From Pegoplata infirma (lineage: Eukaryota; Arthropoda; Insecta; Diptera; Anthomyiidae), in contig OY992540.1 in the NCBI GenBank assembly GCA_963921195.1, positions 177,291,896-177,355,895 of the forward strand: 64,000 bases of DNA, given 5' to 3'. Under the pieces are notes generated by a model. The model was not told the origin of the DNA, searched no databases, and saw nothing but the letters and a program-made list of their open reading frames with translations. Shown piece after piece: positions 24,497-35,294 of this stretch; position 1 is the stretch's first letter; the number at the start of each line of letters is the position of its first letter. The position numbers and the translations under genes were made by a program.

Positions 24497-25408
24497 CCCG
24501 AGTAAAAAAGATCTGATATAATCATATATGCTATTATATAATTATTTATATTTATATATGGTTATGCATGAACTTTGATATGGACATATAAGTTTATATA
24601 TAGCATTGTATTTTTCCTTATTTTTTAATATGATAACATACATATTCCTATCTATTTATATACTGATCTATATGAAATTAGATATGACATATAAGGTCGG
24701 GAATTTTTAGATATGACAGATAAAAAGATATATGATTTTATTTATAATTATATCCCGAAAAATTTTTTCAAAATTTTTTAAGTCCCGGACAATTAAAAAA
24801 AAATTAAAAAAATGTCAAGTCCTAAAAAATTTTATGAAAATTTTCCAAAGTCCCGGACACAAAATTTTTTCGACAATTTTTTTTGGAGTAAAAAAATCAT
24901 TGAAAATTTTTTTAGGAAGAATTTTATTTTTTTGAAAAATTTTTAAGTTTCGAAAAAATGTTTTAAAATTTTCTAAGCCACAAACATTTTTTGGAATTTT
25001 AAATCACTTATAAATGATTTTAGAAAAAAAAATTTACAAATTTTTAATAATTTGAAAAAATTCCGAAGAATGCAATAAAAACTCTTCTAATTGATAATGT
25101 ATCCAATCTGATAAAATAATTTCTTATTTCACGTTTAAAATTCCAAAAAATTTTACCAGATTTCATCTAATTATATAAAAATTTATCTATTTTTAACAGA
25201 TAAGATATGATTTAATACAATTAGATTAGATTTTTGGGATCAAACTGAATCAAATTTGATATTATTTTATCAAAAATAATAGAATTTGATATAACCGCAT
25301 AATATTCGATCCGCCAATTTTCGGATCAAAATTAATATGGATTAACATAAAAGCATATCTGTTCATATATAATTAAATATTGCGTCATATAACTTTTTTT
25401 TACTCGGG
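24497..25408. mobile_element. Family A copy 3, complete (912 bp)
   Basis: CCCGAGTAAAAAAGATCTG to CTTTTTTTTACTCGGG. Collinear with 20017-20937 and uninterrupted, so it serves as the reference for both insertion sites used in other copies (GGTTATGCATGAAC and the A-run after GATTTTAG). Confidence 0.85.
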
Positions 25409-25946
25409 GGGCTTCTTTTTTTTAAGTAATATAGGATTTTATATAACCATCAAAAGTATCAAAAATTTAAAACCACCGAAAAACCGCTTAAACGTTAAAA
25501 TTTTTTTGGGTGCGAATTACATGAAGATAGAGCATTAAAAATACTACTAAACGCGCTTCTCATCGACCAATTTCTATAAGCAGCATGGATTTGCCTTACA
25601 AAAAAGTGAAAACTGAAAAACACCGCGGAATACGCCAATATTAACTTTTGATCAATGTTGCTTTCCATGATTAATTATATTTGCACATACCATTCATTGT
25701 TTCTACATATTCAACTGTCAGCCATGCACATTTTTCTGTCAAATTATGCAATGCTAAAATATCGTAATTTTGAAAAAAAAAAATTAAAAAGCTCATCAAA
25801 TTTTTGCAATTAATTATTGTTAGGGTCTGTTTGTAAATCAAGTGGGAAATGGTAAATTATTAAGTTCACAATGCATTTGGAACCATTTGGAATAAAACTG
25901 GAAGTGTGCCTACAAAAAAACAGACTTTTTCAAAAATTCAAGTTTT
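25409..25946. other. AT-rich interval with one exon-like segment
   Basis: Apart from the exon-like segment at 25691-25753 nothing is recognised. Confidence 0.4.
25691..25753 (-). other. Exon-like segment, possible further host exon (unassigned)
   Basis: The minus strand has ATATTTTAG, then 63 nt, then GGTATGT. In one frame the segment is open and reads LHNLTEKCAWLTVEYVETMN, and it stays open upstream through the acceptor. Composition is protein-like and unlike the surrounding repeats. It lies on the right side of the helicase gene to be a downstream exon, but its phase (two bases before the first full codon) does not fit directly after 27577, and the peptide does not clearly match a helicase motif. 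An exon of another gene or chance are alternatives. Confidence 0.3.
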
Positions 25947-26331
25947 TATACCCTCCAACCACCGTATGGGGGTATACTCACTTTGTCATTCCGTGTGTAA
26001 CGCATCGAAATATCGTTCTAGGACCCCATAAAGTATATATTTTATTCTAGCGATGTCCGTCCGTCTGTAGAAGACACGATACAGTCCAAAATAAAAGAGC
26101 TAGACTTCCGAAGTTTGGCCCGAATATGTCTTATATTCCCAGGCAGGTTAAGTTCGGGCAAAATCGGACCAAGGGGAAAAAAGTTCCCCCTTGGAGAACA
26201 AAACTAACCTAAGAAAAACCGAATTTTTTGTACTTTTGCAAAATGCACCATTCTTATCTCAAAAGAAGTTCAAAATCGCAAACGTCTCCCACCAACAAAA
26301 GCTGTGCCGAATGTAACACTCTCACTTGTTT
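25947..26331. mobile_element. DINE-1-like element, opposite orientation
   Basis: Starts TATACCCTCCAACC, GTATGGGGGTATACTCACTT, CATTCCGTGTGTAACGCATC, then GATGTCCGTCCGTCTGTAG, and ends GCTGTGCCGAATG and CACTCTCACTTGT. Same subfamily as 18937-19625 (shared AAAGTTCCCCC stretch), but shortened and lacking part of the terminal hairpin. Confidence 0.85.
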
Positions 26332-26774
26332 CTTTCCATGTTCTGAGAGCTGCAGCTTCGTAACATCACTCGAATCAAGCTCAAATTGTGCGTATTTACA
26401 AGGGATTTTACCATGTGTATACGAATTTTGAAATTACAGTTTGCACCAAAAGTTACAACCAAAAAACCCCGAAAAATAAAAAATAAATGGTATCAAAGAT
26501 TTAAATCGATGTAACTTTTTCTTATTGATGGTACATTCACTGAACCTACACCAAATAACTGTCCAAGTCTACTAATTAAGCGATATTAATTTTGGAGTAA
26601 TATCTAACGCACCCAACAATATGAAACTTTGGACAAAAAGTTTCGTGAGTGTATCAAGCGATTTTTTTACATTTTCCAACTTTGGACATTCCTTACCATG
26701 AAGTAATGGAATCTTTTGCGATGTACCTTTGCACAATTACTCTTTAAGGTTCCCTTAGCTTACCTACATTCACA

Positions 26775-27292
26775 CCCAGTCAGAAAAATACAAACGGGCC
26801 AACGTTGGAATGAAGTTGGCGGCGACGGTACCAACGTTGGCAAATCATACCCGTTTCTAAGTCTACGACGTCATTCCGACGTTGAAATGATAACAGTGGC
26901 CAACGATCGCTCGACTTTTGTTTTAACGTTGGGTTAACATTGATTTTACAAATTTACGACATTGGATTTAACTTTTGCTTAGGGATGTATTGAAAATCTC
27001 GATGTCGTGCTTTTTAGTTACCATTTTGTACAAATTGGTTGAAAAAGCAACTACTTAAGTGTTCACTTAGATTAAAGAGTTGAGGGGTATGTAAATCGAA
27101 AACTTTTTAAAAAAATAAAAATGTTAAACTTTTAAATTATAATCTATAGTGTAGTGTTTTATGTAAACACAAAGTTGTGCCAACACAATATTTTTAGTAA
27201 AACTGTTTTACATTATACAATGTTGTATTTTTGGCTAGCCCGATATTGTACCAACACAAAATTTTTGGTACGGTTGGCAATTTCTGACTGGG
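26775..27292. mobile_element. TIR element with CCCAGTCAGAAA ends
   Basis: Left end CCCAGTCAGAAAAATACAAA, right end GGCAATTTCTGACTGGG. It holds repeated CAACGTTGG-type motifs at the left and GTTGTGCCAACACAATATT-type motifs at the right. A related end, CCCAGCCAGAAATTGCCAAC, begins at 28485 with no partner found. Confidence 0.7.
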
Positions 27293-27576
27293 CAGGTACC
27301 ATCTAATTTACAAAAAAGTTATTACGAAATTAAGAGAATGTAACCAGTATTAAAAGTTAATGACAATTGTCCATGTACAAAAAACTATATAATAAATGAG
27401 AATTCAAAACAAAAAGAGAATAAAAAATAATAAATTTGTATTTACGCATATTTTTATTTTAATTTTTGAGTAAATTTTTAATTGCGTCAATTAAAAAATT
27501 ACTCACATTCGTTTTAACGATTTGTACAAGTGATTACTCAAATTGTTTTTCTCAATATTATTTTCTGTGTACCTAC

Positions 27577-27678
27577 CTTATTATGTTCGCTTCTGGTACA
27601 ATATGCTCAGCGAACTCCATTACTTCTCTATCATATGTAGCCGAAAAAAATAGCATCTGACATTTTGAAGATAATTGC
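27577..27678 (-). CDS. Dbp80: Dbp80/DDX19-type DEAD-box RNA helicase, next exon (motif III)
   Basis: On the minus strand a CTTTTTAG acceptor opens a 102-nt exon closed by a GTAGGT donor. After completing the Lys codon begun in the 39.5 kb exon it reads QLSSKCQMLFFSATYDREV and on to HIVPEANIIR. SAT (motif III, coupling ATP hydrolysis to unwinding) sits in CQMLFFSATY, matching the CQMLLFSATF block I recall for DDX19. The exon ends with two bases (AG) of the next codon. The intron to the previous exon is 11,827 bp and filled with transposons. Motifs IV-VI must lie on exons further downstream on the minus strand (lower coordinates or outside the window); I did not find them. Confidence 0.93.
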
Positions 27679-27848
27679 CTAAAAAGAAAAAAAACGCTTA
27701 AATTAATGAAAAGCGCAAATATAAAGTTTCCATTCTTAAAATTAATAGCAAAAAAGTTATCAAATTTTATTTATTATTATAAGGGTTCAAGTTGAAAAAA
27801 TGCAGAAGAAAAATTGAATTTCTAAAAATTATAGACATTTCTGGTATT

Positions 27849-27894
27849 TCCTATACCGGTTTCAAAAACCCAGTTAGTGTCATCATCAGTAGGA
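27849..27894 (-). ncRNA. Hammerhead ribozyme-like motif 1 (minimal, Penelope-type layout)
   Basis: On the minus strand: TCCTA (stem I), CTGATGA (core), a 19-nt stem II region, GAA, then palindromic ACCGGT (stem III) and A, then TAGGA closing stem I. All invariant core positions of a type I hammerhead are present with GUA as the cleavage triplet. Stem II pairs poorly in this copy. Very short palindromic stem III is the layout known from Penelope-like retroelements and retrozymes, which act as dimers. No reverse transcriptase was seen nearby. Confidence 0.55.
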
Positions 27895-27975
27895 TTTTAA
27901 ATGTCGGTTTGTCTTGTTGATAAAAACTGTTTTTTATATATGTGAATATTTATAGTTTCTACAGAATAAATTATT

Positions 27976-28275
27976 TCCCGACTAAAAAAAAAATATACAG
28001 GTCCATACATAATTTGAAATTGAGCCATATATAATTTAATACGGCCCAACACTTATTTGGATAAAATAATATGATGAAATTGGTCGATCAAAATTGCTCA
28101 ACATTTGTTATATTAGATTAAATATGATCATTTTTGATCCGAATATTGGGTTTATCTAATTTGATATAATTTTATATCATAAGATCAAATATGTAGAATT
28201 TAGTATACTCGAGTAAAAAAGATCTGATATAATCATATATGCTATTATATAATTATTTATATTTAAATATGATTA
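27976..28275. repeat. Truncated CCCGACT-type element and family A start
   Basis: 27976-28205 matches the beginning of the element at 8959. At 28206 CTCGAGTAAAAAAGATCTG starts a family A end that stops after ~70 bp at AAATATGATTATTAGG. Confidence 0.65.
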
Positions 28276-28955
28276 TTAGGATGGCAGCTATTTTGTAAAA
28301 CTTCGAATTTCAAGGAGTGCACCCCTAATTTTTTTTACATTTGGCCTAAAAATGCTATGCTAAAAATTTCAGCCAAATCGGGCAACGTTAACACGATGCG
28401 CATCGAGGTCAAAGGTCAAACACACGAAAATAGCCATATTTTAATGAGAAACATTGAATAAGTGGTGTTGTTTCTTGAATATACCCAGCCAGAAATTGCC
28501 AACCGTTCCAAAGAAAAAGTATGCCAAAGTAATTTATTTTTTGTATAGCAAGCTCTTTTTAGTAAAGTACTTGGTTTTACCGAATTTAGTACTTTGCTAG
28601 TAATTTTTTTACCAAACTAAAGACGGTTTCTTTATTTGAAATATTTTTTGTTAATAATTTAATTAAATTTTAACATTTTAAAACACTTAATTATGTTGTA
28701 AAGTTACAGCAATAGTGTCATTATCAAATTTAGTAAAAATACACTTTGATTTTACTTTGTGGGTACTGATTTCAATGTTATTGGCTACATTCAATTAAAA
28801 TGTTTTCAAAAAAATATCACCACATTTGTATTTAGACAGCTTTCTACTTAAAATTTCAGTAACTTTAATTACATCATCTTTGTCGAGTAAACATACGTTA
28901 TCTGTATGAATTGGTTTTATTTTAAAAACATTAATGTTTACGAAAGAAAATACAA

Positions 28956-29683
28956 CCCAGCAAAACTTTGGTAATGGGTAGTGATTATATAACACATTAC
29001 CAGGTAATGCATATAACTTATTTGTAGCATTATTTTATGATGTCTTACCAAACATTTGTTCCACAACGTATTATTTTAAAGTGAAAAATAATGCATTACT
29101 AATAATTTGCTACGTAATGCATGATTATTGGAAAAAATGTATTTCATATTTATTATTTGTAAACATTAAATCATGGATGACTTATATTTGGTTACATTAT
29201 GTATTATTTGAAAGTTTGAAATAATGTATTATTTATAATTGGATGCTTAATGCATTACAATAACATAAAAAGTAATTATTTTATAAAAAAATGCATAAGT
29301 TTAAACTAGAGATGGGCTCACGACAGGAAATTTCTAACGACACACACTCTCGAGAATATTTTATCTACTTACACTCACTTACAATCACGTGAGTAAATTT
29401 AATACAAAATTACTTTGTCACTACTCGTAACACCTTATATATTATCTTTTGGTATGCTATATTATTTCATTTCTCGTAACCTATAAAATATCATATATTT
29501 TACACCTTACTCGTATTCTTCGTTATAAATTTATGACTTATTTTATACCTTACTGGTATTCTTTGTGATAATGTGGATGCATTACTTTGAGTCTCATCGC
29601 CTGTTAAAATCATCAATGCTGCAATGTATAAAATAAGAGATCCTATACCTTATACCTTATTTGGTAATCTAAGTTTTGCTGGG
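28956..29683. mobile_element. CCCAGCAAAAC TIR element, 728 bp
   Basis: Ends are CCCAGCAAAACTTTGGTAAT and its complement-like ATTTGGTAATCTAAGTTTTGCTGGG. The interior is rich in AATGCATTA/ACATTACC motifs. An AGAGATGGG...CACGTGAG block (about 29308-29395) resembles the CACGTGAG palindromes at 52-54 kb. Non-coding. Confidence 0.7.
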
Positions 29684-29728
29684 AACTTTTGATTCCGACT
29701 TTCTTTTATATTCCTAGATAGTATGTAC

Positions 29729-30150
29729 TAGGGTGATTAGACCGGTTTTTCGAAACCAGTTTGAACCGGTTTTTTTGTGGATTGCAACGGTCCGTTTTTT
29801 TTTTTAAATCTTAACTATTCGAAAACCGGTTAGACCGGTTTTTTGACTGTAGAAACCCGGTTTATGAAATATAAATAAAATTGAACATTTCAAAAACGTA
29901 TTTGAAAATTTCTGAAGTATATGTAATTGGAAATTTTTTAAATACAATTTGTATTTTCTGAAATAGAATTGGAAATGGTAATATACCATACCCAATTTTT
30001 CGACACACCGACAATCTCTGCTTTATATTGGCCGTGATCGGAATTTTTGCCTTATTTTGCAAAAAACCGAAACCGGTTTTTTAAAAAATTCTGATTATCG
30101 AACTATTCGAAAACCGGTTTTTGAAAAAAGTCGAATTATTGATCACCCTA
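29729..30150. mobile_element. hAT-type MITE with 8 bp target duplication
   Basis: Starts TAGGGTGATTAGACCGG and ends GATCACCCTA, flanked by GTATGTAC on both sides (29721-29728 and 30151-30158). The duplication has T at position 2 and A at position 7, the hAT preference. The interior has many AACCGGTTTT motifs. Non-coding. Confidence 0.85.
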
Positions 30151-30158
30151 GTATGTAC

Positions 30159-31325
30159 ACTGAGGGGAAAAACATATTTAACCCTCTAATGCATAAGGCC
30201 GCTTTTAGGCGGCCCTGTGGATTTGGTTGTAACTTTTGAAAGGCATCACTTACAAACAAGGGAATGGTCGATTTTGAAAGCTAACATTGCACAGATTTAT
30301 ATTGCGTTCTTCTTTATTACCTTATTTCTTTTGTTTATAAATATGCGAAAAGTGAATTTGAAAACAAAAGAAAGTACGTAATAAAGCACGGTGCCCTGGA
30401 GAGGATTTAAATAAAATTTTGGTGTTACTCCAATTATGGCGGATTATGTTTTTAGACTAGAAAAGAAGGAAAATGAGCCAAAAAAGAAAAAAAAGTACTA
30501 GACGCTTTTTTTTGGCAGGCAAAAAAAAAAGAATTACAAAAAGAGAAAAAAGAATTTATTCTTTCAAATGCATTAACATTTTTTTATACAGATGTAAAGT
30601 CATCATATATTCACTTATCAGTGAGATTTAAATATATATGTGACATATTTTTTCAGATATGAGACTTAAAAGAATAATTTCACTATTTAGTGATACTAAA
30701 TAAAATTTTTCTTTAATTTAATGAAAATTTTAACTCTTGGAGTTATTTCACATTTAAGACTGATCCTGTTTCTAGATTTTGAAGGAGGAAAGTTACACCA
30801 ACAATACAAACAAAATTTTCAAAGCATTTTTGACGAAATAAAAAAAAAATAAAAAAAGAATATTTCGAGCATCCATAAGATTGACAATAAACAAATAGTC
30901 CCAACCACTTTCTTCATCTCTTTTCAAACTATTTATATTGTATTACTCTTCCTTAGTCACTGCAAACACATTTTTCAATGGGTTTTACTATCGTTTTCTG
31001 ATTTTTTTTTAGTTTTGAAAAAACTTTTTTAACAAAAAATAATAAATTCTTTTAAAATATGAATACCTAATGTCTATATTGAGGGAACACTGAGTTTTGC
31101 TGTCCGTCTGAGTAGTACACTGAAAACTTTTAAGAACTTACATTTTAAAATAATTTACAAGGACATATTTCATTTAGTTTCAATTAATAGTGAAATTATT
31201 CTTTTAAGTCTCATATCTGGAAAATATGTTACATATATATTTAAATATTACTGATAAGTAAATATGTGATGAATTTACAACTGTATAAATAAATTTTAAT
31301 GCATTTAAAAGAATAAATTATTTTT
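30159..31325. repeat. Relics including an inverted repeat (30548-30700 / 31150-31325)
   Basis: AAATGCATTAACATTTTTTT through AGATATGAGACTTAAAAGAA on the left is mirrored on the right (TTCTTTTAAGTCTCATATCT ... ATGCATTTAAAAGAATAAAT). A TACACTGAGGGG start at 30156 resembles the CACT-ended elements, but its partner end is unclear. No gene. Confidence 0.6.
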
Positions 31326-31459
31326 TGTTTTTTATTTAATATAATTTTTTATCGACCTTATCTTTGATTATTTATTTTTTCTTAGAATTATCTTATGCAG
31401 GCTTTCAAGGTCACAGTTTAATGAAAAATAAAACGACTATAAATTCATAATTTTACTCC

Positions 31460-31501
31460 TCCGACGTTTCGTTGAGATTTTTTTTTCAACTTCCTCAGGG
31501 A
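31460..31501 (-). ncRNA. Hammerhead ribozyme-like motif 2 (minimal, Penelope-type layout)
   Basis: On the minus strand: TCC, CTGAGGA, then AGTTGA, an A-rich loop and TCTCAAC (stem II GTTGA/TCAAC), GAA, palindromic ACGT (stem III), C, then GGA. Core and stem I are complete, the cleavage triplet is GUC, and stem II pairs over five bases. The sequence CGAAACGTCGGAGG is the kind found at Penelope-like element ends. Self-cleavage is inferred only. Confidence 0.6.
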
Positions 31502-32011
31502 TTTTAAATTTTATTGAATCTGGCAACGTTATAAGAAATAAAGAACAATATTGTTTTAATAACACAGTGATACAAAATCGAACTTTCGGAATCGGAATGG
31601 GATGAAACCAAAAGCAAATGAAAGCTGACGTTTTCCATAACAAAACCCTCAAGGCCTTTTTTTTAGGTCAGAGCTAGATTTTATTTTTCACGCATTTAAA
31701 GTTGGTGATTTTAAAGCATTTAAAGTTTTTGTGTACTAAACGTGTCCAACTTTAAAGACCCCTGGTGGTGCCCTTATTGGACATGTAGGGTCCAGTTTCC
31801 AAACTTAAGCTCAAAATTACTTCAGCTATGACTGGTATGAATTTTGCTGCAATCGGACCAGTACCTATTTACTGAATAGCCAAATTATTAAAATAAACCA
31901 TGTACACCGTTGCGTATGATTGTTATTTAAAGCAGAGATCCTCAAAACACCGCACATGTGCGAATGCTCTCTTACTTAAGAAGAGAGCATGAGAAGATAA
32001 TTTGAATTTGT
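31502..32011. other. Unassigned AT-rich interval
   Basis: No gene or clear repeat boundary. A perfect short hairpin, GCTCTCTTACTTAAGAAGAGAGC, lies at about 31966-31988. Confidence 0.4.
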
Positions 32012-32019
32012 ATTTAATA

Positions 32020-32404
32020 CAGCGACAGGCAAACACATACTATCATATTTTGTATTTGTGTGTGTAACATGTAGCACTCTCATACTCAATGCACTTAAAG
32101 AAACTTATAGTAAAAATAATAATACATTTAACCATTTAAAAAATAAAAAATATAATAAATGACATTGGTTAAAATGTCTATCAATATAATATTTAGTGAA
32201 TAGTGACAAACTAAGCTTTCTGGTTTACCAAAAAATGTTCCTTAAACAAGAATTTGACATTAAAATTCTTTATTGATTATTTCTCTAAGTATATTTTAAA
32301 CAAGAAGAGAGGAGAAAACTTGTGTTTTTTTTGATTTTGTTTAATGAGTGAGAGCATGTAGGTGTGAGAGTAAAAACGCCGCGTAGTGCTTTTGCCTGTC
32401 GCTG
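32020..32404. mobile_element. hAT-type MITE with ATTTAATA duplication
   Basis: Ends CAGCGACAGGCAAA and TTTTGCCTGTCGCTG, flanked by ATTTAATA at 32012-32019 and 32405-32412. 385 bp, non-coding. Confidence 0.85.
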
Positions 32405-32795
32405 ATTTAATAAAAACATTTAGTCTTGATTGATATGTCATGCGAGCAGGTTGTGTAGTCGCTTGTGTCTTTTTTCCAGGGTTGCCACTTTTATCTTAAA
32501 TAATTCGCTTGAACAGGTTGTGTAGTAGTTTATTACTAGACAAGACTGAACAAAATGTTTAATATAGAATGGGAAAACGCATTTTTATTTGCCGAAAATT
32601 TCTTCGGTAACTTTCATTAAATGTTTATTACATATGCTTAAAAATTACATAAATAGTACTGAATAAAAATTACTAAAATTCGATTAAGAGTTTTACAAAA
32701 AATTATCAAAAATTTAATTAATTAATTTGAAATTGATTTTATATTTTTTAATTATTATAAAAATACAAAACTTACACAGAACCTTCCAAGCTTTA

Positions 32796-33774
32796 CAGGC
32801 CTATTCACAGAACAAATTATGACTCAAAAGTAGTCATAACTCATAAATTATGACTAAAGTTTCAAATTTCGTATTCACAGAAGCAAATAGTCTCAATTTA
32901 TAATGTCAAAATAAAGACCTGGTCGGTAGACCGTCTTAAGCAGTCACTGATTAATAAAAAACAGAAATGAAATAAAAAGAAATCAGTTTGAAAAGAAATA
33001 AAATATGTTTGAAGCAAAAGTCAGAAAAAAAAAACAAATAATAAAATAAACAAAATAAAACAATAATATTTTTTAAAAACATTAAAAAAAAAGGAAATCG
33101 AAATTTAAAAAAAAAAAAAATAGAATATGTTTGTCCGTTGAAACCTTTTTTTGACTCATTTGTCCCTCATGGAAACTATCTGCTTTCGATTTTACAGGCT
33201 ACATTGCCATTGGTCAGGGCTATAATCGATAAGACACATAAACACAAAACCACCATAAGAATGTGGAAATGGCATTGGAGGTACATTTTTTACCAATGGA
33301 CCATCGCTGTCTAGCAGTCTTTTGGTGTTTTGATTGAACTTGCCGTAAAATTTTAACTATTTAACGGGTTAATTTCCAATAAAGTATTAAAAATGCCGGA
33401 GATTTTGGATGAAATGTTTAAATTAGCGTATCAGAAATTTCCTCGCATTAATCCAAAATAATAATCCATTTGGTTATTGTTGTACGGCATCTTTTTTCTG
33501 CAATAAACAAATTTGCTTGCGTTTCACATTTAAAGAAAATATAATTTTTATAGTTTTTTGTTTTATTTTTTATTTTGCTTCAAAATTGTAAATTCCATAA
33601 GTTGTCAAAAAGGCACTTTACAGAAATAAAAGTCAGTTAACATAGAATGTTAATAAAAACAAATTGTTATTTTATGACTATGTTAACAGAATACGAAATT
33701 ATGATTGAGTCTTAAAAATATTATATCTTTTCAGTCACAAACATTTTTATGATGTTTTCCTGTGAATAGACCTG
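32796..33774. mobile_element. PIF/Harbinger-like element copy 1
   Basis: Ends CAGGCCTATTCACAG and CTGTGAATAGACCTG, flanked by TTA on both sides, the 3 bp target typical of PIF/Harbinger. 979 bp. A short conserved frame near the right half reads MPEILDEMFKLAYQKFPRIN and then stops; it is preserved in copy 2 with one change. No transposase or Myb-like frame. Confidence 0.8.
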
Positions 33775-33841
33775 TTAATTTAATTTTTTTTTTTTTTTGA
33801 CATTAAGTATTTATTTAGAACAAAATAAAATAACAAATTTA

Positions 33842-35215
33842 CAGGCCTATTCACAGAACAAATTATGACTCAAAAGTAGTCATAACTCATAAATTATGAC
33901 TAAAGTCTCAAATTTCGTATTCACAGAAGCAAATAGTCTCAATTTATAATGTCAAAATAAAGACCTGGTCGGTAGACCGTCTTAAGCAGTCACTGATTAA
34001 TAAAAAACAAAAATGAAATAAAAAGAAATCAGTTTGAAAAGAAATAAAATATGTTTGAAGCAAAAGTCAGAAAAAAAACAAATAATAAAATAAACAAAAT
34101 AAAACAATTATATTTTTTAAAAACATTTAAAAAAAGGAAATCGAAATTTAAAAAAAAAAATATTACACTCAAAGAATTATGTGGGTAAATCCCAGTGAAT
34201 ATTCACTTAAAACAAATGAAATTTTATTTAAAAACCATTCCACTGTTTTTTCATTTAAAATAAAAACACATTACAGTCAATTTTAAATGTTAATTTAATG
34301 ACTAACCAAAACATTAAAAAACTAGTGAATATTCAGTTATTTTGTATTGAAAAACAGTAAAACTATAGAAGAAATATTTTACTGCCGAAATTAAATGTAA
34401 CTGAAAATTCGTTTTTAATACAGTAAATTATTTTTTTTAAACTACAGAAACAGTAAAAAAATTAAATCCTTTATAAAATAAGTGATTTATCTTTTAAAAT
34501 GACTTTACTGATTACTTTTTAAAATAACCTACAAACAGTTAATGACATAATTTTCTTAGTGTATGGAATATGTTTGTCCGTTGGAACCTTTTTTGACTCA
34601 TTTGTCCCTCATGGAAACTATCTGCTTTCGATTTTACAGGCTACATTGTCATTGGTCAGGGCTATAATCGATAAGACACATAAACACAAAACCACCATAA
34701 GAATGTGGAAATGGCATTGGAGGTACATTTTTACCAATGGACCATCGCTGTCTAGCAGTCTTTTGGTGTTTTGATTGAACTTGCCGTAAAATTTTAACTA
34801 TTTAACGGGTTAATTTCCAATAAAGTATTTAAAATGCCGGAGATTTTGGATGAAATGTTCAAATTAGCGTATCAGAAATTTCCTCACATTAATCCAAAAT
34901 AATAATCAATTTGTTTATTGTTGTACGGCATCTTTTTTCTGCAATAAACAAATTTGCTTGCGTTTCACATTTAAAGAAAATATGATTTTTATAGTTTTTT
35001 GTTTTATTTTTTATTTTGCTTCAAAATTGTAAATTCCATAAGTTGTCAAAAAGGCACTTTACAGAAATAAAAGTCAGTTAACATAGAATGTTAATAAAAA
35101 CAAATTGTTATTTTATGACTATGTTAACAGAATACGAAATTATGATTGAGTCTTAAAAATATTATATCTTTTCAGTCACAAACATTTTTATGATGTTTTC
35201 CTGTGAATAGACCTG
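33842..35215. mobile_element. PIF/Harbinger-like element copy 2, carrying a MITE
   Basis: Same ends and TTA flanks as copy 1, same orientation, 67 bp downstream. Without the 34166-34561 insertion it is about the same length and nearly identical. The frame at 34559-34774 crosses the MITE junction and is not a gene. Confidence 0.82.
34166..34561. mobile_element. CACTC-ended MITE inserted in Harbinger copy 2
   Basis: CACTCAAAGAATTATGTGGG to CATAATTTTCTTAGTG, with TA on both sides. Copy 1 shows the site without it (A-run, TAGAATATG). 396 bp, AT-rich, contains CAGTGAATATTCACT palindromic motifs. Confidence 0.88.
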
Positions 35216-35294
35216 TTAATGTTATTTTTAATATATTTATATCACACGTGGAGATTTGTGTGTATTTTTTTTTTGTTCGGGGACAGTGACAAAT

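Noticed and set aside
26716..26937. 73-codon plus-strand frame, and the minus-strand AKGTLKSNCAKVHRKRF segment overlapping it
   Set aside because: Part lies inside the CCCAGTCAG TIR element. The minus segment has a GTAAGG after it but no convincing acceptor or family match.
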